NCBI RefSeq assembly: GCF_039555335.1
Contig: NC_092647.1
Span: 15,982,094 to 16,046,093, forward strand
Direction: 5' to 3'
DNA length: 64,000 nucleotides
Source: Amphiura filiformis
Taxonomy: Eukaryota; Echinodermata; Ophiuroidea; Amphilepidida; Amphiuridae
Below the pieces are notes generated by a model. It saw only the letters and a program-made list of their open reading frames with translations. It was not told the DNA's origin and made no database searches. Position numbers and translations under genes: made by a program. Below are positions 36,801-48,800 of the stretch, piece by piece. Numbering within the stretch: position 1 is the first letter of the stretch; each line of letters starts with the position of its first letter.

Positions 36801-39800
36801 ATGAGTCAGAAATGCGCGAATGCGAAATATTGTGATTACGCGCGTGATTTGCGTGGCGTGACGCGGCGCAACTCTGCGCGTATGTCCAACGCAGTCAAGG
36901 CGCATTCGGTATGTTGTTAACGCCAGCAAATGTGGTGTAAACAAAACAAAAATTTGCAGTCAAAATGCCACTTAGATTTTTTAATTATTTTGAATTTTGG
37001 CGCACTGAAAGCAGACATTACAGATTCATTGGTGCAAAAAGATGCATATTTAGAGCATGCACCAGTTACAGCTTTTACAAGCGTGAAAGTCTTACCGTTT
37101 TAAAATATAAGTACGTTTTGTGCATAATTTTGACATTTTTTTACTAAAACGTCGATTTCTCAGAGTTCACTTTTGACAATATTGCACGATTTTTGTGACA
37201 AGATAACTAGAAAAATATGCAAGCAAAAGGTAAACTTTTTGCACTATCGTTTAGAGTACATCAAAGTCTAGGGAAGGTTTTCTCATTTTTTCAAAATATT
37301 TATTTTAAACAAAAATATACACCATTACGTGCAATTTTTACCTTAATAGAGTGACAAAATTGCTTTTTTCACATGTTTTTTCAATATTTCGAAAAAAGAG
37401 AGACGAATTTCTAAAAATAAAAAACCTTCCCTAAGTTCATATCTCTTCTTCATGAAACGCTTACTGAATTTTTTTTTACTCAGAACGGATTTTTTTCTAA
37501 GTTGTCACAAAAAAATTGGGGTAAAAAAGTGATTTTTTGTGATTTTTTCAAAAACTCGAGATTTTTGAACAAATCTGACGTCACCATGAGATTCCTTGTC
37601 CCATTTCCTTCCCAAAAATGTATAGTTTTATATACTTTGGACTTACAATTAAGAAATAATGATGCTCGAAAAGGTCCATGTTCTCTCCCATTACTCTGCC
37701 CTTAAGTTATTACTAACTTACTTTTGTCTAAAAAGTTGCAATCCTTTTTTGTATTATAGTGGTCAATCGTGTCAGGATTTGGTCATACTTGGTGCTCCTG
37801 GTATAGTAGTGCCATAGTCATGTGCGTATTTATAAATGTGTTTATGAATATCGTTGAAGCCAGCTGGCCTATCGATATTTTCCCCCTTATACGAGGGGGT
37901 ATCAAAAAGTTTTTGAAATCGCCCTGAAGTGAAAGAACTATATCAATGAAATTTTGACACTGCAATCACAGGTCCTTATGTACACTATGGTTCAATGGTC
38001 TCATAAGTATGTTTACTTTTTTTTTACAGGTGGCGCTAGATGCCAATAATCTGCTGCCCCAGTTACTGTGCATAAACTGCAAGATTGAGAAAATTGAGGC
38101 AAGCAGCGTTATTAAGATCCTGCTTTTGAAGGAAAAATGCCTAGAAAATCGATGATGAAATGAAAGTTATCTTCGGTGGTGATTGTGATATGTCACTGTT
38201 GCTTTTTGGAAAAGGAATTTTTATTTCATCACAGATTTTCTGGGCACTGTAACCCTTAAAAAACTTAATCATGCTACATGCATCAATATTCTCCATTTTG
38301 CTGGTTATGCGGTTACATAGGCAGGTACTGACATCTAGCGCCTGTAAAAAAAAAGTAAACATACTTACGAGAGCATTGTTGCACCATAGTGTACATAAGG
38401 ACCATTGATATAGCTCTTTCACTTCTGGGCGTTTTCAAAAACTTTTTGATACCCCCTCGTATACAATTGATTCAATAATTTCAGTGTGGCAATGAAATCG
38501 ATGCACCAACACCAAGCATCTTAAACATAAATGAATGGCGTGGGTTCTGGATCACTTTCAACATTAACACTGGCAAGATGGAAGTTGGCAAAGAAGCACA
38601 AGCAGCGTTCTTGATCTACACCGACCCTAATCCAGTTGACGTACAATATGTTGGCTATTCAACAGGATGGGGAAGTGAAGGAAGATTCAGGTTCTGCAAT
38701 CTAAGTAAGTAGTAAATATTTGGGAGCAACTTACCTCAATCTTAATTCTTTAGGGTCAGAGATCAGGCTCGAGGTTACACTCACATTGATACGCATTGGT
38801 CACGTGTCCAGAAAATTTTCCCGTGAAAATTTACCTATTAATGTTGACTGCTTAAGACATACAACAACTACCATACCAGCAGTTTGTACGTTTGATCAAT
38901 CACCCTAGCAAGATACTTCTCCGAATCATTTTTAATAGACTTCGACCTCAAGCAGAGAGAATCTTAGCAGGAGGACAGGCAGGATTCAGAAAACGACGCA
39001 GCACATTGGAACAAATCTTCAATCTGAGAATTCTGAGTGAGAAATTCCGCACAGATCAAAAGCCACTTTTCCACAACTTTATTGATTTTAAAAAAGCATT
39101 TGACCATGCTTGGCAAGAAGCAATGTGTGAAATCCTGAGAAAGTTCAACAGCAGTAATGGAATAATGCAATTGAAGCATTGTAAACTGCATCTAAGAGTG
39201 CTGTACTGCTAGGAGATGAAATCACCGAGTGGTTTCTTTCCAGTGATGGAGTTCGACAAGGTTCTCTTCTGTCGATGTCACTAACCATCTTTAACATCTT
39301 CCTCGAGGAGTATACCATGATGGAAGCTTTTGATGGATTCGAAGGAACAGTCAATATCGGAGGGCGAAGGGTTACCAACTTGCGATTCGCTGATGATATT
39401 GACCTCTTGGCAGGACAACCTGAAGAACTAAATGACCTCGCAAGAAGGCTGGATGACAGTGCATGGCAACTTGGCATGGAAATCAGTGCTGCAAAGAGCA
39501 AGACCTTGACGATGGGGTCTGATGGAAATGTAGAAGTTCATGTTTGTGGTAACCCATTTGGAGAGACAAAAAGATCTCACTGGCAGCAAGAATGAGGCTC
39601 CTGAGAGTTTTCGTTATATAGAACTGCATCTTTACAAGGGGCAGGCAGTTAAAGCATCAGTAAAATTAATACCAAATAGCAAGGAAATCTTCTAAACAAT
39701 CAATATTATCTTGAAATAAAAGTAAAAACTAATATTATTGGGTTAAATTTAATTTGAAATATATGTAAATAGCGCCCTCAATTTGCACACAAATATACAA

Positions 39801-42800
39801 TTTATAGAATCAGTATTACCACAAAAAGGCAAAAAAAGATGAAAAATTTGATAAAAAAAGGAATATGTATGTTAAAAACAGCTAAAACATATTCATGATA
39901 TTAGTATGATAGCTGTTGGTACTTTCAAGATCTGGAATTGCAAATTATATAATGTTTTGTTAGAAAAAGTAATAAATGATCACATCAAACAACCGCGCCG
40001 TCTTTCTGTATGGGTGTGAAACCTGGACGCTAAATGCCGAGATGGAAAAGAGGATTAACGTGTTTGAGATGAACTGCGTGAGAAGGCTCCTGCAGGTCCA
40101 TTACTACCATTATACAAGTAAGGGCAATGATGGAATTTTCATTGGAGAGCACGAACATCTGATCTCCATTGTCAAAAGAAGACAACTCCAGGTGTTTATT
40201 AGCCATGTAATCAGGTGGAAGAACAGTCTAGCAAACACCATTCTGCAAGGAGGTACAGATGGGGTAAGGAAGAGAGGAAGACCAAAGAAGACGTGGATTG
40301 ATAACATCAAAGACTGAACTGGACTGAACATTGACCAGCTCATACGAACAGCTGAGGACAGAAAACTTTGGAAATTGTTAATCTTTAAAGCCATCATTAC
40401 TTCTCCCCAACGGCCTCCTAGCTATGGGACATTATACAAATATATACTGCCATGAGAGGTTCTGGTTAAAACTATGGGCCCGAGGTGAGATCAATAGTAC
40501 TATTTTCCTTCGGGGCTGCGCCCCTCAGGAAAATAGTACTATTGATCTCAGCGAGGGACCATAGTTTTAACCAGAACCTCGAATGAAGGCAGTATATATT
40601 TGTTTTATATCCTTCATTCATAGATTTTTTGTTCATTGATTGGTTAAAAGATTACATGAAAACTCCACCATGCTTCAAGATAGGCCTATAGGTAGGGCCT
40701 ATATGCACGGTAGGCCGGTTTAGGCGGTTCAAGGACTCGCACTCTAATGTGAGTGTTTTTTAAGCTTACTCATTGTCAGTGTTTATTTGTTCAAGTTGTA
40801 TCTTCATTTCACTGTGCCTTCATTCATAGATTTACATGTAAAAAGATTAACATGTAAACTCGAAGGCCATCATGCATCTTGCATCGGGATAGGCCTCCGT
40901 ATGCACGCACGGTACTAGGCCGGCTGCCTTCATGCATGCATGGCCTTAGCTTAGGCGGTCCGAGACTTTTCTCGCACTGTCAGTATTTGTTTTTAAGCTT
41001 ACCATGTCAGTGTCGCTCATAATCTGACTGTGTTGGTCTGAATTCAGTAAATATTCCTGCGCTAGAACTGGTAAGAAAGTTCAAATTAAACAGCTGAAAT
41101 CGTGAATCTTCTTCGGCAGTAGCAGCCACTCAAGCTTGATAATTTCGCCATGTATGTGTTGTCGCTTTACGGCAGTGACAAAATATTCTCATAGTCAATG
41201 TCGACGTTCAATGTTATTTTATGCTTTATGGACTGCGACGTGTGGGTATGCTCCCAGCAAACACAAAACGTTTTCGACATCATTCGCAAAAGGTTGTAAA
41301 AGGTTGTCAGAAAACGTCTAAATGTCGGGTTATATAAAGGGTATATTAAGAGTATAAAACGTTTTCATAACCTTAAAAAACATTTTTGATAAGCAAACTG
41401 CTCAGCAAACAAAAATGTTTTACAGAAAACGTTTAAATGTCGGGTTATATAAAGGGTATAAAAACGTTTTAATAACATTCCAAAAAGATTCTTGAAACCT
41501 TGATACAAAACATTCTAAACAGAATGTTATTTTGGGTTGAAAAAATATTTTGCGAAAAATGTTTGCCCAAAATATTTTCAATAACGTTTTAAAAACGTTT
41601 TCATGACCTTTATATAACCCGACATTTAAATGTTATTAAAAGGTTTTGAAAAAACATTTTAAGAACATTTCTGTGTTTGCTGGGTTCAAACATTTTAACA
41701 TAATGTTATTTAAGTATTGACACAATATTTAGCAAAAATGTTTGCAAAAATAGTTTACTATAACATTTTTTGAAAACATTTAAATATTGTTGTAGTGTGT
41801 TTTCATACAAAACGTTTTAAAACGTTATCATGACCTTTATATAACCCGACATTTTAATGTTATTAAAACGTTTTTATCTAAACCAAAAGCCAAAAGATAA
41901 CTTACTTAAAACGTTTTTAAAACGTTTTTGTGTTTGCTGGGCTGCTATCCGTAAATAGTAAATATCCAGAAGTACTATTTACGGCTTGGAGGTACTATTT
42001 ACGGACGTAAATCGTACTTTTGTCCACTTCGTTCCAGAATAGTGTGTTTATTTTTGATCACGTGACACACTTTTAACAAATCAATGAACAAGAATCTATT
42101 AATGAAGGATATAAAGAGAGATATTCAAGCTAGTTCAAAGTTCAATCGCATGACGTAGATGTACTTTAGTTTATAAACATAAAATATCAAAACGGTGTGA
42201 TTTAGATTATTGTAAGGGGGATGGTATTGAGTTGGTCAATATTTTCCATGTTTGACATGGATGACAATACACCTTCGCAAAATAGGTCTAGTTAGCACCA
42301 ATACCTTCGTATACATAAGCACGAATACATAATAAATTTAAACCCATTTTGTTTGCGTTTAACTAGTCATTTTGTTTTTCCATAGGGAATTCTTAAACAT
42401 TGGTATAAAACTGGCTTTTTACTGATTTACGGCTGATTGTATGGGAGGGGCTGGTATTTTCCGGAAGGGGACCTGCAGAATTTTTTTAATGCAATTGTGT
42501 CTTATGTATTATTTGTATCATTTCTTACATACATTACATACATTGCCAGGTTTGATACACAATCACCAAAGTAGATTTGCATTGTTATAACTTATACTTG
42601 AATTGATTTGACATGTTTTTTCTTTATTTCAGCTGATGCACCTACCCCTGAACCAACACGTAAGTAAATAACTTCTTCTGCAGCACACCGAAACTTGTTT
42701 CTCTGTATGTAGAGTAAAAGCCCTAATTATTATTTATTTCACATTTGAAGTTGCTGATGGATATAGTTTATAATTATAGATCATCCTTAATATAATTTGC

Positions 42801-45800
42801 ACATTCCTGCCATTGAAGGGGTACACATCAATATTACACATCATAACATACCAAAGTATACATACATACGACGTCAGGAATAGTATCACATGATTATACT
42901 GATATGCAAGGGTGTAATGGGAATGTGTGGCTGTCAAGGGTCCCTTTTTGAGATCCTCCGGCAGTTCCAAAGACTCCGAGTTGGGGATCATGATGATCCA
43001 ATTGATTAGTTCCAATTAAGTACAACTCCCCAAAATGTAGCTCTTGACCCAATGTTGGAAAAAAGCACAGCTCTGCAACCTATAATTTGACTCAATTTCT
43101 GTTCACTAGAAACATATCAAAATGTCAGTTCAGTAGCTCCATTTTGGCGGATAAATCAATTTTCAGTTTGGCGCTCTCTGCAACATACCCCTACCAAAAT
43201 AAAAGTTGAGTGTCCCCCTGGGTATAAAACATGGAAACAATTTCTGGAAAAATTGGTATAAACTAATCAGCACATTGCTTGATGACATTTAGGAGCCCGT
43301 CCAGAAAGACATACAAGTCCAGCTTAGGAATTATTATAAGTCTTTGTGAAATGGACTCCTGACCTAGGTTGATGTAGGTCTTCTTGGTAGGTCTTCCATA
43401 AAACACATTCAAATCACCGATCATCAATAATCTACTTTTCAGCTGTTTTTGACCCTCGCTGTGGTCTTGGATGGGAGTTGGACCCTACAACACAGAATTG
43501 TTATCTATTCAGTGACACAGACTATTTGAGTTGGGCTGATGCTGAGGAAGTTTGTAACAAAGATGGAGGCAACCTGGCCAGTATCCAAGGAGTAGAAGAG
43601 CAGACATATATTAATGGTTGGTGCTTATCTGTCTACGAGGGTCATTAAAAAATTCAAAGTTTTACTTTCATCATCACATCTCTGTTTTTTTACGTGCCAG
43701 CCAATTGAAATTACCCATGATTACACTCGTAAATATAAGGTACAAAATAAAAGTTATTTGATGAAAATGTGATTTTTGGTTGTTTAGATATGTGTTGGTT
43801 AAAGCAAATACAGATTTGATACATCGGAAACGGTTACAAACTGAAGCCAAAGGTTTAGTAAGCATCATATGTAGCTTTAGATAATGTCCATAAAAATGTT
43901 TTCAAGATGTGGCTGTCCAACTGGCTTACTCAGGATACATATTTTGGTCTTACTTGAGCTCCTTGACATGCGTTGAGACTTCAAAATAAAATAAAACATG
44001 TTTTAGATGAGAAGAAAACATCAAAGGGTTCAACGAACATACAAATGACATTTGGCAGATTTCGACTAGACCACGTTTCTAGGGTAATGCGTAATTACGT
44101 CCTACTTTAAGCAATGGATGCATCTTGACATGGAAATAAGATGAACAGTTTGTGAATACAAAACCTATGCATAAGACTTATTTGATTTTAACTCATTAAC
44201 TAGTTAATATGACTTACACCAACAAGTGCTCACCCGATCAAAATCAACAACCTAAGGAAAAGGTTCATTGCGAAGGCTATTCTGAACATGCATGTTGTTG
44301 TGCAAAAGACATGATATCCAGTAAAACTGTACTATCTGTAAGTATTGTATTGATTAAATTATTTGAACAAAAATTAAGCAAATTAACATGTTTAATGATT
44401 TTCAGAAATAAATCTGTAATGATTTCCGCATAGATATTGGCAACCTTTTGGATCAAAAATAGCCTTTCTTTTCAGCCCGTTTCCGACGTACCAAATCTGT
44501 ATTCCCTTTAACCAACACATCTTAACAACCAAAAATCACATTTTAATCAAATACTATTTCACAGTCTGAAAAGCTACTATAGATCCAATTTCTGTAATCC
44601 TACACATACATTATGTGACTGCCTTTGGTGTCAAGCTTTGACTTTCCTAAACTATCAACTAGTACCATCATTAAGAATGAATAGGGTCAGGTGTTATGTG
44701 TAAGTATGTCAAATAAGTTATTAACAAGTGTCTCAAAATGTTGTCTGCATGTCGACTAGCTCTTCTGTCTGTCTAATAAGCATACGGATGTGTGAATCTT
44801 TGATAAGTCAGATGAATACCGTAAAACCCCGTCTACAAGCAAGTTTTTTATGAAAGCGACATTAATTCGAAGCAAGCGTGAATATACCAATACAATAGAT
44901 TGGTCTTAAAATAATACTTGTTTGTGTATGCTTGGATCCGTAATTTATTTGCTCAAACTCCATAATGGCGCCTGTATTAATGTAGCTTTCATCAGAAGCA
45001 CTCTATATGCTTGTAGACGGGGTTTTACGGTATGCTGCCATCATCCTTAATTTGCTCTTTGATTGCATAAAATGTATCGTTATTTGATTCATGTCAGAAT
45101 GGTCCATTATATGGCGACATATTTATTACACATCAAGTATAAGATGAATGCAAGTAGTGTCTTGGTCATTTATCATGCATTTTTAGAGTCAGGGTGTAGG
45201 AAGGCACCGGCAATGCCCCTGGTGTGCACATGCAGCCCTTTGTAAACGCTCGCTATTGCCACAAATTTATTTAAGTTCGACAGAGAAATAACATTATAAT
45301 TAGCTATAGGGCCTACCTGTTGCAAATAGCCTGTACCATGTCTTGTATCTTTGCAGCACGACTGAAGTACATGAATGAGGCCACTATGTGGATTGGAGCT
45401 AATGATTTGTCTGTAGAAGGTGGCTGGCAATGGAGTGACGGAGGTCCATTCAGATATCTTAACTGGAATCCAGGTATGTATATGCTTGCATGGGAGGGAG
45501 GGGGAACACAAGTGATTCTGCGGTATGGATTGGATGATTTGTCTGTAGAATGTGGCTGGCAATGAAGCAGTGGAGATCCATTCAGATATCTCATCTGGAA
45601 TCCAGAATGTTTTTGTATAATTTAGGGTGAGACAAAGAAAAAGACAAAAATACAATGAAGAATATGCACTTGTTCCAGACCTTTTAAGAAAACACTCCAA
45701 CTGTCAACCTGTTTACTGAATATTGCAACCCAAAGTTATATCAAACATTATCAAGTTATATCAAACAGCTTGAAAATGCACCCCAAATCTGCCACACTAC

Positions 45801-48800
45801 CACATACCACTCTTTCCAATAAGAGCCCCCACCCACCATACACACATATATCTTACAATATTAATTCATGAAGCAGATACGGATGCACTCTGTTGAAAAT
45901 CCACTCCATTGATACCTTGTTACATGTGTACATCCACATCTGCCTCCAAATGAAACAATGCCAGTATCATAATATATGATTTTAAACTTTTGATCTCAAC
46001 ACAAGATTAGCCATACCTCAAATTTTCGGTCGTAACTTCGACCTTCATCGGGAGACTGGCAACCCAAGTTTGGGATCAATGACCTTTTGGACACTTGACC
46101 CCAACACTTGGTCGTAGACTCTTGGTAGCTGGTATAGGCCCCCGTCACGGTTAAGTGAAGGTTGGTTGACTCTGATGAAGGTCGAAGTTATGACCGAAAA
46201 TTTGAGATATGTCTAATCTCGTGTTTGGATCAAAAGTTTAGAATCATAAATTATGATGTCTACCAACACAGATGAACTTTCATGCTAATAATGCCAGTAT
46301 CAGACATGTCAGATCTAGAGGTGCATGGGATTTACCAGCATGCAGTAATTCTTGATTAGATCTATAAAATTATGGATTATCATATCCTTAAAATTGCAAC
46401 CGCTTTTCCAATCTTTGATTCTCTCGATCTGAAATCCATATAAATCAAAGGTTTAATAATATTATGTAAACAAATCCAGTAAACTACTCACGTCTTTAGC
46501 TTTCGCCATCTTGTATGATGGCTTTCTCAAAAGTGACTTGGTTCACTGCTTCAGGAGGGTGAAAGTGCATAGGAACAATGCCGGAAACTACGTCACGCTA
46601 TTGTTCGACCTAGGCTACATATTTTTAACGCATGCGTGTTCGTCAATACAGCTTTAGACTCCTCCACCTTCGCAACACGGTACGTGGAGTGACTGGAATC
46701 ACACTGACGGCGGAGGAGAATACTAGCTGGTCAAACAGTTTAATTATATCAAGCATATAATACCTAAGCAATCATCGTCATTTGATCTATTTACTCACAG
46801 AATATATTGTATACTCAAAATATAATTTTAAAATAGTAAACCTGTTAACTTATATATTTGTGTACTAAAATACAAGGACACGTGATGTCGAAGACAAAAT
46901 GGCCGCTAATCCGCCTATTGTGAGACCTAGGATACATATTTCGAAAGAGGGCAGCAGACTAGGATGCCTATCCCTTTGTCTATTATTCCTGACTGCTTCT
47001 CCCGCAGAAACCGGCTGTAGCCTCATTCCCAGGGTGTGATGATGTTTACATAATTAAACCTTTGATAACCAAACCAATCCTACAGATGAAACTGTTCAGT
47101 ATATAAATCAAGTGTATTTTTTTATTTAGTGGTATTCTCTTTACAGGTGAACCGAATAACTATGATGGTAATGAGCACTGTACAGAAGTTTTTGCATCTA
47201 ATGGAAAATGGAATGATGATAGTTGCGATGAAAAGATGGGATATATATGTAAAAAGACAGGTTAGTCAATCAGTTCTTTTAGATTGGCGTGATGCCCTAA
47301 AATGTCAATTTTGCAGATATTTTGTGAAAAGTGGACTTTCTTCCCCAAATTTTGACCTTTTTTTGACCCAAAAAAAGGTTTAAAATCCATTTTTTTTGGC
47401 TCGCCACGCTCGCAAATTCTTAAATGTTGGGACTTTTTTGTATACTTTTGGCTACAATTCTGATTCAGCTAATGATTTCCTCTATCTTTTATCCTTCCTT
47501 TGCTCACGGCGCATAAATGTACCAACAGAAAAATCCTTGCTCATGGCGCATAAATATTCCAAAGTGCATCCATTGATTATGCTTGTGTTTGATTTTGTTG
47601 CGTGGATTCTATATCTCTTGGATGGGGCACTTTTCCTGTCAAGATAAGTTTTGATGGTGAAACTGTTGAAACTTGATACTTGATTAACTCCCAGTGTTCC
47701 ATATTTTGATTTATATTCAGGTTACATCACATCTCATTTCACTGTATCACCCAACCTGTATCTGCCTGGCAATGATAATTTCCGTCTACGAGGCGTCTAC
47801 CCAGATGAATGCGCTAGAGCTTGCGTAGAAGAGACCTCTTTCGATTGCCTGTCATTTGACTATAACAAGCCAACAAGAGAATGTGATCTGAGTGATACAA
47901 CAGGACAGCTTAGTGGAGAATTGATCACTGACATAAATTTTGATTACTACGAAAAAAGTAAGTATTCATTATCTTACTAACATTGAGCTATTTCGGGGGT
48001 TCTTCATTTAGTTTTGCTGTGTAACTAGATAATACAAAGACATTTTTATGGGCCAGAAAGCTGCTGGTATTGGTTTTTGCACATAATGCTAATAATGGCT
48101 GCATGTCCATTTCCTTACAGACTCCATCTAACCTACCGGTTGTATATTGAAAACTCAATATTTGTGTGTAGTGCAAGGTGCACTAATATTCTCAATCTAT
48201 ATACATGTAGTGCAATGTGTTGGAACACACCCCATCCATGTTACTCTTCCACCCAGCTATAGAGGTGACCAGGTCTGTACAGAATATATCAGACCTGAAT
48301 ATCAGTTAATATTTATCTCTCATTCTTCACTCATAGTGCTAGATGTTGGCCCAGACCCTGACCCTCCCACTCTCCCACCCAGCTATCGATGTGATGAAGG
48401 CTGGGCTGGCTACGGCAGTTATTGTTATCAGGTTCAAAATGTACTTCAATCCATGGAAGAGGCTAGGACGAGATGTCGTACACTTGGAGGGGATCTAGTG
48501 TCTATCCACAACAAAGGGGAGAATGATTTTGTTCTCAATACTGTGAAATCAGGTGAGATATAACAGCTATTATTTCTTCCAATAATTCTTAGCGTAACCC
48601 GTCATGAGATTTCTTAGTGTAGATTATTCATCATGATGCAGTCATGTCTACAGTAGAATTCAACTCGACCTTTGCAGGACTTAAACCCCATTAAAAGCTA
48701 TTAAACCAAGATAACACTCATTGAAAACAGCTCAACTGATTAAATCATATCTTCTCTGGTTAAATACACACAACATATGTGTCTGCTTTACACGTACAAT

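Larger units (their letters stand above)
35229..38484 (+). other. gene B intron 16 (3.3 kb)
   Basis: Contains a loose inverted-repeat region (35379-35939, TATAGACGAATCC at both ends), a dispersed repeat (36100-36350) that recurs at 42900-43220, and the mariner-like MITE 37890-38461. The rest is AT-rich, with no exon. Confidence 0.55.
38705..42632 (+). other. gene B intron 17 (3.9 kb)
   Basis: Occupied largely by a broken LINE (38892-40420), a near-perfect palindrome (40438-40602) and a composite CCCAGCAAACAC element (41253-41941). Bases 40601-40650 and 42069-42118 are inverted copies (TCCTTCATTCATAGATT type), which may be the ends of one large inverted-repeat unit. Confidence 0.6.

Noticed and set aside
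43616-43620. Alternative donor GTGCTT four bases downstream for exon 19
   Set aside because: Would give phase 2, while exon 20 requires phase 1.
45173-45700. 175-residue minus-strand frame, longest in the window
   Set aside because: Antisense to CTLD5 exon 20 and its dead copy; the plus-strand exon explains the openness and the internal repeat.
47129-47383. Open frame overlapping CTLD5 exon 21
   Set aside because: Wrong register; the correct one gives GEPNNY, WND and the expected phases.
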